26,983 bases of DNA from JBAVQS01 sp049694275 (lineage in GTDB: Bacteria > Chloroflexota > Anaerolineae > UBA4142 > SHND01): positions 1 to 26,983 of the forward strand of contig JBAVQS010000389.1 of assembly GCA_049694275.1 (NCBI GenBank). Reading direction: 5' to 3'. Positions within the stretch are counted from its first letter, which is position 1, and every line of letters begins with the position of its first letter. The notes beneath the pieces are model-generated. The model worked only from the letters and a program-made list of their open reading frames with translations. It did not search any database and was not told the origin of the DNA. The translations under genes were made by a program, and so were the position numbers. This document shows positions 6,206-14,539 of the stretch, one piece after another.

Positions 6206-8644
6206 ATGGCGAAAAAGCGCAAGCAGTATTATGAACCGGATCTTCCGGATGATGAGTTCGAAGACCTTGACGAATTCTTGATGGACCCGGCCGATGTCGA
6301 GGCCGATGTTCTGGACCTGTGTGGCAAACGGAACGCAGCCCGTGGGATGCTCCTGTACAAGACCGGGATGGTCCTGAACCGTAGCTTTGATGGCGCTGAG
6401 GCGCACGCAACGATCAAGGAGGCCGGCGCGGATTGGATTCCGAGTTTTAATCCGGACGATTTCTCCGGCACGTGTGGCTGTCCGACCCAGGTTCAACGGA
6501 ATGATCTGAATTGCGAGCATGTTGCTGCGCTCATCTATGCCTTTGAATCCGAGCCCCAAACCTTTATTCCCAAGACACTGGGCGGGGTGATCAATCTCAT
6601 GATGGACAGCCCGGACTTGCGCGCACAACTGGGCGTCAGCGATGCCGAGTTTGAGCGCGTCCGCTCGACGTTGCAGTCTTCTCCTGAGGTGCGCCAGTTT
6701 CTCGACCGGCTGCCGGCGGATAGCCAAATTGACACCGCCGCTGCCCGCGCCCAACTGCAGGCCATTGGCACTGCCCGGCAGGCGACCGAGCTTCAAGAAC
6801 TGCTGGCCGGCCTCACCCTGGAACAGTTGAGGGAAATCGCCACCCGGCGGGGGTGGAAAGTCCCTGCCGCTCCCAAAGCCGAGATCGTCGCCGCACTGGC
6901 GGAGCAATTACGCCGTTCGCCTGCGCCGGAGCGGTTCGCGCCCGAGGAAGAGCAACTCCTCTCAATTCAAAATACGGTGAGTGGACTGAGCAATACGCCG
7001 TTGCTGCGCGTGCTGCAAGACCAATGGAAAAAGCGGGGCGGTGGGGATCTGAACCGGCTTGACCGCGCCATGCGTAGCCTGATCGGCGCCGGCGTCCTCT
7101 TCCCCTGCACGCGTGAAAACTCGCAACTGCACTATCACTGGTCTCCCTTTCTGGATGCAGCCAGTCTTCCGTTGCTGCACCCCAGGGTTGAACCGTACAA
7201 GCCCGAAAAGGCCGCTCGTCTGGATGTCATCGCGAATTCCCTGCCTTTTCCGGACTGGGTTAGCGCGGTGACCGAGGTTCTGCGGCAGGAGCCTCTGGAA
7301 CTACGCCGCGGGCCTGGCGAGGACAAGGTTCGCCAGTTGCCCTATGTCGGCAAATGGGACTATGTTCCCGAAGAGATCGCGCTGATCCAGACGCGCTATT
7401 TTGGATCGGCGAATATCTATGAAGGGATTTCCGTCCCGCTAGCGCCCGCCCTGAGCGATGCGGCGCTTGATCTGCTGGGCGCGGCTTTACAGACCTCGCT
7501 AGAGCCCCAGAACGCGCGCGATTTTGCGGCCTGGATGGGCGAAATGTTAATCACCAGTGACCTCGTCCGACAGACCGGGGCAGGTAAGCTAGAGTTGAAT
7601 CCGGGCGCAGAACCGGATTATCAAGCGCTTGGCCTTGACGAACGATACCGGCACTGGTGGCAGTTGTGGCAATTCGGCGGATTGGATGAGCTCCGCCTGG
7701 CCCTCACACGCACCAAGTTGGCGTTGAAACGTTCTGGCGCCTACCCGATTACGCCGGAAGACCTCGTGAAGGATGTCGGACTGGCTCGCCGGTTCATTGC
7801 CCGGCTCCTGGCGGGGCTCGATCCCATGACCTGGTACAGTTGGGATTCGATTGTTCATGAGGTTCGTGACCTGCGACCCGATTTTCTCCACTCCACGTTG
7901 GGCGAAGCCCACTGGTGGTTGACGCTCAAGACGGACAATCGGCATTTGCAAACAGCCAATCCCAAGGACTGGAATCAGGCGTATGCGCCTGTCCTCCAGA
8001 TGATGTTTGAGGGCGCGCTCACCTGGCTAGGCGCAGTCCAATTGGGTTACCAGAACAGGAAACCGGTCGCGTTTCAAATCACCGGGGTAGGTGCCTGGCT
8101 GTTCAGTGGCGGCAAGACGGGCACGCTGCCGGAACTTGTCCCGGCGACTGACGAGGGCGCTGAGCTTGTGACGTGGCTGGATTCTGAAACATTTCGAATC
8201 CGTGCAGGGAGCCGATCCCCTGTCGCCGTCGCCGCTGCGCGGCTGATCGCCGACCCCGTTTCGGGGTGGCTCACTTTTCATATTTCGAATCCCGCGATGG
8301 CCCGCTCGTTCGAGCGCGGGCACAGGCCGGATGAGATCGTGCACCGGTTCACCTCGGCCGGCGTCGAGCTACCTGCCGCGGTGCGCGAGCGGCTTGATGC
8401 GCTCTATCTCAATTATGGCCGCGTGCATGTCTATGAGCGGCTGACTGTTCTTGAACTGGGCGATGATTACATCCTGCGTGAGCTTTTGGCGAGCACCTCG
8501 CTGCGTCGCCACGTCGTTCATCAATTCTCGGCGCGCGTGATTGTCATGCGCGATGAGGCGGTCCCGGAATTTCTGCTAGAGCTGGACAAAAAAGGGTATA
8601 CGCCACGAATCCTCGAGACAGGTCAGGTGCCCGGTGGCCAATGA
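6206..8644 (+). CDS. SWIM zinc-finger protein with XPB/Ssl2-like C-terminal region, probable XPB partner
   Basis: An 812-residue cytoplasmic protein. The acidic N terminus is followed by a SWIM motif, CGC (90-92) and CEH (103-105), in the pattern CxC...CxH that binds zinc and often DNA. Residues 203-235 (LTLEQLREIATRRGW, then KAEIVAALAEQL) resemble a SAP DNA-binding helix pair. The C-terminal portion contains WLGAVQLGY and ITGVGAWLF (about 605-635), which match WLGLTDLGY and LTGVGAWLL in the next gene, followed by a helicase-associated XPB/Ssl2-like segment. No ATPase motifs are seen, so it is not itself a helicase. It starts 9 nt after the XPB stop with no clear Shine-Dalgarno, and its end overlaps the next gene by 11 nt, so the three genes are one operon. 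I infer a structural or DNA-targeting subunit of an XPB complex. Confidence 0.8.
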   Translation: MAKKRKQYYEPDLPDDEFEDLDEFLMDPADVEADVLDLCGKRNAARGMLLYKTGMVLNRSFDGAEAHATIKEAGADWIPSFNPDDFSGTCGCPTQVQRNDLNCEHVAALIYAFESEPQTFIPKTLGGVINLMMDSPDLRAQLGVSDAEFERVRSTLQSSPEVRQFLDRLPADSQIDTAAARAQLQAIGTARQATELQELLAGLTLEQLREIATRRGWKVPAAPKAEIVAALAEQLRRSPAPERFAPEEEQLLSIQNTVSGLSNTPLLRVLQDQWKKRGGGDLNRLDRAMRSLIGAGVLFPCTRENSQLHYHWSPFLDAASLPLLHPRVEPYKPEKAARLDVIANSLPFPDWVSAVTEVLRQEPLELRRGPGEDKVRQLPYVGKWDYVPEEIALIQTRYFGSANIYEGISVPLAPALSDAALDLLGAALQTSLEPQNARDFAAWMGEMLITSDLVRQTGAGKLELNPGAEPDYQALGLDERYRHWWQLWQFGGLDELRLALTRTKLALKRSGAYPITPEDLVKDVGLARRFIARLLAGLDPMTWYSWDSIVHEVRDLRPDFLHSTLGEAHWWLTLKTDNRHLQTANPKDWNQAYAPVLQMMFEGALTWLGAVQLGYQNRKPVAFQITGVGAWLFSGGKTGTLPELVPATDEGAELVTWLDSETFRIRAGSRSPVAVAAARLIADPVSGWLTFHISNPAMARSFERGHRPDEIVHRFTSAGVELPAAVRERLDALYLNYGRVHVYERLTVLELGDDYILRELLASTSLRRHVVHQFSARVIVMRDEAVPEFLLELDKKGYTPRILETGQVPGGQ

Positions 8645-10958
8645 GTTCAGGGAGCTATTGCTCGGCTATGATGTCGTGCTGTTAAAGGCAATCGCCCAGG
8701 CGCAGAATATCGACATCAAGGGTCTGAACAAGGAAGCGATTGCCGTACAGATTGCCCGCCGCGCGAGGGAGCGCGAGTATGTCGAACGCGCCCTCGCAGA
8801 GATTCCCCCGGTCGAGCGCGAGCTGCTGGCGCGCGTCCAGTTAGCCGGCGGAGAGGCGGCCACTTCCGTCGTCAAGCGTGTGATGCTGCGGGATAAGCTT
8901 GTTCAGTCGCCGCCCCCGAAAAAAAAGACCCCATGGGGGATGCTGGAGGATGAGCCCCAAACGCATGAGGGAAACCCCCATTACAAAGGCAAGCCGACCC
9001 TGGAAGATGCAGTTGCTCATCTGACGCTCAAGGGGCTGCTCCTGTCGCGCGAGGTGGTCACGCCGTATAAACAGGTGCTTGGCTGGGCGGCTGGCCGTTA
9101 TCTGGTCATTCCTAAAGAGATTCTTTCTCTACTCCCCGCGGTCGCCGCGCCAGCGGAGCAAATGCCAGAGCCTGCACGCATGGTCGCTGCCTCAGCGCGC
9201 AACTTGCAGCGCGACCTTTCGCGCTATTGGAGTTATATTCGGCGTCTGGGCCGGCTCGATTTGCAGACGCAGGGCTGGATTTACAAAAAGACCCTGACCG
9301 AATTGCTTCAACTGCTAGGGTGGAAGGTCGCCAAGAAGCATGAAGAAAAGACGGACTTGCATCTCTATTTCCTGCGCAAAATGCTCCTGGAGCTAGAGTT
9401 ACTTGTGCCCGAAAAGCGGGGGGAATGGCTGGTCCCCGACGGCTTGATCTTTTTCCCCGCGAATCCCGATTTCTGGTCGCGCCCACCTGTCGAGCGCATC
9501 AAGGCGACGTTCGAGGCGTGGCGCGACGGGGACGCGTGGAATGAGCTGCGTGTTCCGCCGGCTTCTTATGGTTCTGACCATCGCCGTCCTGCCCCGCCCG
9601 AGCTCAAGGAGGCGCGGCGCATTGTCCTGCAACATGTCAAAAAGTATGGCGCCGGTCGATGGGTTGCACTCGATTCGCTGCGTGAAGGGATTCGTCTCGG
9701 GAACTATGAATTTCTCTTTCCGCGTCTCAGGCGAGACTATGGTTATTTCAACCCTTACCAGGCGATTCAGAGCACCCCTTATTACCAGGCGAATAATGCT
9801 TATGGGATTACCTACCGGGATATCAAGGATGAAGCGGAAGGGTGGGATACCGTCGAGGGCGCGATTATCGAGCATATCCTGGCCGGTCCGTTGCACTGGT
9901 TGGGCTTGACTGACCTTGGCTATGACAAGGACGGCAATGCGCCGGTTGCCTATCGGCTGACCGGTGTTGGCGCCTGGTTGCTCGGCATTGGCGGCCCGGT
10001 CTCGCTGGCGGTAGAAGGGGGCCGCGTGGTCGTCCAGCCCAATTTCCAGATCATCGCAATGGAACCGATTTCAGAAGATGTGCTGATGACTCTGGACACG
10101 TTTGCTCAATTTGAAGGGGGCGACAACGCTTTGACTTATCGGCTGACCCGCGAGTCGGTCTATCGCGGGCAGCGCGCCGGCTGGGATGCTTCGCGTATTG
10201 TTTCCTATCTCGAACAGGCCACCGGTATCCCGCTGGCGCAGAACGTCCGGCGCTCGCTCGAAGAGTGGCAGTTGCAACACGAGCGAATTACAATCCGCCG
10301 CGGGGTTTCGCTGTTGCAGGCAGAGGATCCGGCAACCCTTGATGCCTTGTTTGCCCGGAGCGATCTCTCGGCCAAACTCGGCCGGCGCGCTGCTGGAAGC
10401 GTTACTCTCCTCGACGCGACGGGCCCGACGGTGACGGCGTTGCGCGATGCTGGTTGGTTCCCTATCGTGACTCTAGCCGGCCAGGTGACAGCCAAAGAGA
10501 GCGTGACCGCTGACGAGAATGGGCAGATCGAAATGGCCGCGCGCTCACCCAGCATCTACGCGTATGGTGAGATTGAGCCTTATGCAGAGATGATTGACGA
10601 ACGGCATGCGCGAATCACCCCCGAATCCGTCCGCGCCGCCGTAGACAGTGGGCTGGCGGTGCCTGAGGTGCTTGCCCGCCTGCAAAAGGTATTTCGCGGT
10701 CCCATTCCGCCCAAACTTGTCCAGCGGATCAAGGCATGGGGACGCTATTATGGAAATGCGCGGTTGGGGCAGTTGACGTTGATCGAGTTTCGCGACGAAG
10801 CGGCGCGTGCAGAGTTGCTGCAGGACTCTGAATTAAAGCCGTATCTGACCCAGTTTGACGCCGGCGCGCGCCCTCTAGCCCTCGTGAAAACGGATGACCT
10901 CGAGCGGCTCCAGGAGCTATTTGCCGAGCGCGGCATCGAGGTCAAGGGCTGGTCCTGA
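8634..10958 (+). CDS. XPB/Ssl2-like helicase-associated protein, probable XPB partner
   Basis: A 774-residue protein starting at a GTG inside the end of the preceding gene (11-nt overlap, translational coupling). The N terminus (LLKAIAQAQNIDIKGLNKEA) is SAP-like. The middle is helical. From about residue 410 the segment HWLGLTDLGYDKDG, YRLTGVGAWLLG, then VVVQPNFQIIA (about 467-478) and a roughly 130-residue mixed alpha/beta tail correspond to the helicase C-terminal-like domain found in XPB/Ssl2-associated bacterial proteins (the family of the mycobacterial neighbour of XPB). There is no Walker A or DExH motif. Its C-terminal half is paralogous to that of the preceding gene, so the pair probably arose by duplication and may form a heteromer with XPB. 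Function in detail is unknown. Confidence 0.8.
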   Translation: MANEFRELLLGYDVVLLKAIAQAQNIDIKGLNKEAIAVQIARRAREREYVERALAEIPPVERELLARVQLAGGEAATSVVKRVMLRDKLVQSPPPKKKTPWGMLEDEPQTHEGNPHYKGKPTLEDAVAHLTLKGLLLSREVVTPYKQVLGWAAGRYLVIPKEILSLLPAVAAPAEQMPEPARMVAASARNLQRDLSRYWSYIRRLGRLDLQTQGWIYKKTLTELLQLLGWKVAKKHEEKTDLHLYFLRKMLLELELLVPEKRGEWLVPDGLIFFPANPDFWSRPPVERIKATFEAWRDGDAWNELRVPPASYGSDHRRPAPPELKEARRIVLQHVKKYGAGRWVALDSLREGIRLGNYEFLFPRLRRDYGYFNPYQAIQSTPYYQANNAYGITYRDIKDEAEGWDTVEGAIIEHILAGPLHWLGLTDLGYDKDGNAPVAYRLTGVGAWLLGIGGPVSLAVEGGRVVVQPNFQIIAMEPISEDVLMTLDTFAQFEGGDNALTYRLTRESVYRGQRAGWDASRIVSYLEQATGIPLAQNVRRSLEEWQLQHERITIRRGVSLLQAEDPATLDALFARSDLSAKLGRRAAGSVTLLDATGPTVTALRDAGWFPIVTLAGQVTAKESVTADENGQIEMAARSPSIYAYGEIEPYAEMIDERHARITPESVRAAVDSGLAVPEVLARLQKVFRGPIPPKLVQRIKAWGRYYGNARLGQLTLIEFRDEAARAELLQDSELKPYLTQFDAGARPLALVKTDDLERLQELFAERGIEVKGWS

Positions 10959-10965
10959 AAACCTT

Positions 10966-10994
10966 TTGACAAACGGCGATGCGCGTGCTATCTT
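10966..10994 (+). promoter_or_regulatory. Strong promoter placing a leaderless start on the SARP-type regulator
   Basis: A consensus TTGACA (10966-10971) and TATCTT (10989-10994) are 17 bp apart, and TGC precedes the -10 (extended -10). The base 7-8 nt after the -10 is the A of the ATG at 11002, so the predicted transcript starts at or within one base of the start codon. The promoter begins 8 nt after the stop of the preceding gene, which separates the regulator from the XPB operon. Confidence 0.7.
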
Positions 10995-11001
10995 TCAAGG
11001 T

Positions 11002-14000
11002 ATGCTGCGCCAGGAACTGATCCTGCGAACCAAGCTGGCCCCGCCGCGCACGCCGCGTCACACGCTCCTCCGCCCACGCGTCCAGGCGTTGTTAGCTCAG
11101 GCGCTTGATTACCGCCTCACGGTCGTTCAGGCTGGCACCGGCTATGGCAAATCGACCGCGCTGGCCGGATTGGCTCAGCAAGGGATTCCTCTTTTTTGGT
11201 ATAGCGTCGGCGAAGGCGAAGCCGACCCTCAGCCGTTCCTCGCGCATCTGATCGCCGCCTTTCGCGTTGGCTTGCCGGCGCTTTCCGATACTCCGCTGGC
11301 GCTCCTCCAAGAGATGGGCGCAGCCCGCGTGGCGGTCGATGCCCTCTTGAACGCGTCAAGCGAGCAGCTCAATTCACCGGCGCTGTTGGTCCTTGACGAT
11401 TATCACCTGGCAGCTTCCAATGACGTCAGCGCATTGGTCGACCATTTCCTCACCTATATGTCGCCGCACCTCCATCTGGTCATCGCGACCCGCTATCCGC
11501 CCCGGTTCGAGAACATGGCCGGTTGGCGTGTCCGAGATGAGGTGCTCGAAATCCACCGCCAGGCGCTCGCCTTTACCCAGGACGAGATTGGGCAATTGTT
11601 CCGGGAGACGTATGGGCTCGCGCTCGCCCCGCGCGATATCCAGATGTTGGCGGACAAGACCGAAGGGTGGCCGATTGCTCTGCAGCTTGTCTGGCAGGAA
11701 CTGCGCGCCAACCCGCGCGGGGATATCGCGACCTGGTTGGCGACTCGCTCCGGATCCCATGACACCCTCTTTGAATACCTCGCGCATGACGTTCTGGCGC
11801 AACAGTCCCGGGCCATTCAAGACTTTCTCTTGCAGACCTGCATCCTCCGCGACCTGACGCCGGTGGCTTGCGATGCTGTCACAGATGCCGGGATCGGATC
11901 GCATAACGGGGGTGAGCATTTGGCTGCGCTTGCGACGCGCGACCTTTTTGTCACGAATCTGGGTGGGGATCATTACCGCTATCACCACCTCTTTCATGAT
12001 TTCCTGCGGGCTCAGGCGCAAGCCCGGGACGCCGATGCTGTGCGCCGGCGCCATCTTGCGGCCGGCGAATTCTATCGCCGGGCCGGGAACGGCGATGAAG
12101 CGCTCTATCATTTACTTCAGGCGGAAGCCTTTGAGGAGGCCGCGACGCTGATTCAAGAGATCGGCGAGAATGTGGTGCGTGAGGGGCGCCTCGATACACT
12201 GGCGGGCTGGGTGGATACGCTCCCCCCTGCCGTCGTCGCCGCTCACCCGCAGGTGATGTTTCTCCTGGGGCATCTCGCGCGTTTGCGCAGCCGCTTTGAC
12301 GACGCGCTGGGTTGGTATGCGCAGGCTGAGCGGGTATGGCGTGTGACCCATGATGTGACCGGCATTGCCCGCGCCCTCCGCGGCCAGGCGCTTGTCTATC
12401 TCGATACGGTCCGCCCTGCCCGCGCCGAAGCGCTGTTGCAAGAGGCGCTCAAACTGGACGAAGGGTTGAATGACCGTGAGGCGCATGTGCGCTTGCTCGA
12501 GCTCCTTGCCGAGAACAAGTTGAATATGGGCAAGGTGCAGGAGGCGGAGCAGTTGCGCATCCAGGCGCGTAACCTGCGGGAAGAGTCGCCCAGTGAGGAT
12601 GTGCTGAGCGTGCGCGTCAAATTGCGCACCGGCCGGTTGGATGAGGCACGTACGATCCTTGAAGGTTGGGCGCAACAGGAACGCGGTCAACTGCATGCGC
12701 CGCGTTTTCATCGCGAGACTCTGTTGATCCTTTCGCTCATCTACTCCATGCAAGGGCAGGCGGACAAGGCCCTGGCTGCCGCGCAGGACGGGATCGGCGT
12801 CGGCCGGCAGCTCCAGTCCTCTTTCATCTCCGCGGTTGGACATATGCGGTTGGGACATGCCTATCAGGTCAAGGGTGAGTTGGGCGAGGCCGTACGCTGT
12901 TATCAGGAAGCGGTGCGCCTCGGCGACGAACTCGCCGTGCGGCGGACCCGCGCCGAGGCGCGGTGGGGCATGACACGCGCTCATGGATGGGCCGGTGATC
13001 TGGAGGCGGCGCGACGCGATGCCGAGGAAGGGTTAGAAATCGCGCAAGCCGCCGGAGACGCCTGGATGGTTGCTTTGATCCTGCTCTCCTGGGGCGTGAG
13101 TGATGTGGTGATGCGCCAGGAGAGCCAGGGACTCCCGCTCCTCGCCGATGCGCTGGAGGCTTTCCGCGAGTGCGGCGATACATTCGGCATGGCCGCCGCC
13201 CGGCTGTGGCTTGCGCTCGGCCACTGGCGCATCGACCAGCACGAGCGCGCCCTCCCGCATCTGGAGGAGGCGCTCTCGCTTGCTTTGGCGCATCATTATG
13301 ATTACCTGATGATCCGTCCGACCCTTTTGGGCTGGCGCGACCCGCGCGTGATTGTGCCGGTCATGCTTCAAGCCAGACAGCACGGGATTCATACAGCTTA
13401 TATCGGACGCCTGCTGGCGGCCAGCGGTCTGGACAAGGTGACGTTTCATCCCGGTTACCAGCTCCGTGTCCAGACATTTGGCGCCTGGCGGGTCTGGCGC
13501 GGCGAGCAAGAGGTGACCGAGCATGAATGGCATCGTCGCAAGGCCAAACAACTCTTTCAACTCCTCGTCACGCATCGCGGCCGGCTCCTCCCGCGCGACG
13601 AGATTCTCGACCTCTTGTGGAGAGACGATGCGCCCGATACGGCGACGCGCGATTTCAAGGTGGCGCTCAACGCGCTCAACAAAGCGCTCGAGCCCGCGCG
13701 CCCCGGCGATGGCGTTCCGGCTTTTATCACCCGCGAAGACTCCGCCTATGGCTTGCGCGAGACCGCCGATGTCTGGATCGACGCCGATGACTTTACGCAT
13801 CTGATCGCCCGCGCCGAGGCCTCCACCCCGGAGGAGTCGCTCGCGCTCTATCGCCAGGCGTTGGCTTTATACCAGGATGACTATTTACAGGCCGACGCTC
13901 GCTATGAAGAATGGGCAAGCGCCGAACGCGAGCGGCTGCTGGGCCTCTATCTGCGAACCGCCGACCGCCTCGCACAGCAGTTGCTCGAGCGTGGCAATTA

Positions 14001-14214
14001 TGACGAATGCCTCGGGTGGTGCGAAAAGCTCCTGGCGCGTGATCGCTGCTGGGAGCACGCCTATCGCCTTCTCATGCGTGCCTATGCCCAGCGCGGCGAC
14101 CGGGCGCAGGCCTGTCAGGTCTTTGAGCGCTGTACACGCGTTCTTCGCCTGGACCTCGACGTCGCTCCCTCTCCGGCGACGGTTGAGGTGTTCAAGCAAG
14201 TGGCAAAGGAGTAA
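11002..14214 (+). CDS. STAND-type ATPase regulator with TPR array and C-terminal SARP/BTAD DNA-binding unit
   Basis: A 1070-residue cytoplasmic regulator. Residues 1-30 (LRTKLAPPRTPRHTLLRPRV) and the NTPase with Walker A AGTGYGKS (44-51) and Walker B LLVLDD (128-133) are of the MalT/LuxR-like STAND type, which switch on ATP and ligand. About residues 390-800 are TPR-like helical repeats for ligand or protein sensing. The C terminus carries a winged-helix domain like OmpR/SARP (about 815-910; FGAWRVWRGEQEV, KAKQLFQLLVTHRGR, DEILDLLW) and a bacterial transcriptional activation domain (about 925-1068). I use the ATG at 11002, not an in-frame start 36 codons upstream inside the preceding gene, because the promoter points to it and family members begin this way. 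It most likely activates genes through heptamer direct repeats; such a site lies just after its stop codon. Confidence 0.88.
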   Translation: MLRQELILRTKLAPPRTPRHTLLRPRVQALLAQALDYRLTVVQAGTGYGKSTALAGLAQQGIPLFWYSVGEGEADPQPFLAHLIAAFRVGLPALSDTPLALLQEMGAARVAVDALLNASSEQLNSPALLVLDDYHLAASNDVSALVDHFLTYMSPHLHLVIATRYPPRFENMAGWRVRDEVLEIHRQALAFTQDEIGQLFRETYGLALAPRDIQMLADKTEGWPIALQLVWQELRANPRGDIATWLATRSGSHDTLFEYLAHDVLAQQSRAIQDFLLQTCILRDLTPVACDAVTDAGIGSHNGGEHLAALATRDLFVTNLGGDHYRYHHLFHDFLRAQAQARDADAVRRRHLAAGEFYRRAGNGDEALYHLLQAEAFEEAATLIQEIGENVVREGRLDTLAGWVDTLPPAVVAAHPQVMFLLGHLARLRSRFDDALGWYAQAERVWRVTHDVTGIARALRGQALVYLDTVRPARAEALLQEALKLDEGLNDREAHVRLLELLAENKLNMGKVQEAEQLRIQARNLREESPSEDVLSVRVKLRTGRLDEARTILEGWAQQERGQLHAPRFHRETLLILSLIYSMQGQADKALAAAQDGIGVGRQLQSSFISAVGHMRLGHAYQVKGELGEAVRCYQEAVRLGDELAVRRTRAEARWGMTRAHGWAGDLEAARRDAEEGLEIAQAAGDAWMVALILLSWGVSDVVMRQESQGLPLLADALEAFRECGDTFGMAAARLWLALGHWRIDQHERALPHLEEALSLALAHHYDYLMIRPTLLGWRDPRVIVPVMLQARQHGIHTAYIGRLLAASGLDKVTFHPGYQLRVQTFGAWRVWRGEQEVTEHEWHRRKAKQLFQLLVTHRGRLLPRDEILDLLWRDDAPDTATRDFKVALNALNKALEPARPGDGVPAFITREDSAYGLRETADVWIDADDFTHLIARAEASTPEESLALYRQALALYQDDYLQADARYEEWASAERERLLGLYLRTADRLAQQLLERGNYDECLGWCEKLLARDRCWEHAYRLLMRAYAQRGDRAQACQVFERCTRVLRLDLDVAPSPATVEVFKQVAKE

Positions 14215-14228
14215 CGGACGCCGCCCGC

Positions 14229-14262
14229 GTGTAACTCCCGTGTAACCCCCCCCTGTTATACT
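14229..14262 (+). promoter_or_regulatory. SARP-type heptamer repeats and extended -10 before the ligase/KAS operon
   Basis: GTGTAAC occurs at 14229-14235 and 14240-14246, an exact heptamer pair with a 4-bp spacer (11-bp period, one helical turn). Then TGT-TATACT forms an extended -10 (14254-14262) 10 bp further on, with no good -35. Known SARP regulators of streptomycetes bind heptamer direct repeats with 4-bp spacers that overlap the -35 region and end about 8 bp before the -10. The predicted start near 14269 leaves only about 10 nt before the ATG at 14279. Confidence 0.6.
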
Positions 14263-14278
14263 TGGTCCACCGTGGGCG

Positions 14279-14539
14279 ATGGCGCCCCATCCTCACGTTG
14301 TTCCCTTCGTCCTTTTTCCTATGCCTTTAGAGACTCCGCGCGTAGAATCGTTTATTGTGCGCTTTGTGCAGGATGCGCCGGACAACGGCGCCGACCCGGC
14401 CCAGCCCGGTTGGCACGGGGTTGTCGTTCACGTGCAATCCAACGAAGAAAAGGCATTTGTCAAGGTTGCCGACGCATTTGCGTTTATGGCGCGCTATGTG
14501 GCAATTGGCGATTTACCCCGGGGAGAGTCAGCAGAATGA
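14279..14539 (+). CDS. Small conserved-looking protein of unknown function
   Basis: An 86-residue soluble protein; the better-ordered part is ESFIVRFVQDAP ... WHGVVVHVQSNEEKAF ... DAFAFMARYV, an alternating beta/helix pattern. Its TGA overlaps the ATG of the acyl-CoA synthetase (ATGA, 14536-14539), and GGGGAGAG inside it serves the next gene, so the two are translationally coupled. The start is uncertain: ATG 14279 is first after the promoter but lacks a Shine-Dalgarno; an internal ATG at 14321 would give MPLETPRVESF and 72 residues. I do not recognise a named family. Its position as first gene of the operon suggests a regulatory or accessory role, but that is speculation. Confidence 0.65.
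   Translation: MAPHPHVVPFVLFPMPLETPRVESFIVRFVQDAPDNGADPAQPGWHGVVVHVQSNEEKAFVKVADAFAFMARYVAIGDLPRGESAE

Noticed and set aside
4403..10958. Anti-phage defence operon built on the helicase
   Set aside because: XPB and partners look like a housekeeping repair set; no nuclease, methyltransferase or effector domain is present.
10894..11001. 36-codon N-terminal extension of the SARP-type regulator
   Set aside because: It overlaps the end of the preceding gene and contains the promoter; the family starts at LRTKLAPP-like sequence.
14209..14215. Third heptamer GAGTAAC upstream of the SARP-type box
   Set aside because: It is 20 bp from the first repeat rather than a multiple of 11, and contains the regulator's stop codon, so it is probably chance.
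14272..14535. 88-codon N-terminal extension of the first acyl-CoA synthetase
   Set aside because: The extension is Arg/Cys-rich without family match, overlaps the small gene in another frame, and the ATG at 14536 has a good ribosome site and matches the paralogue's start.
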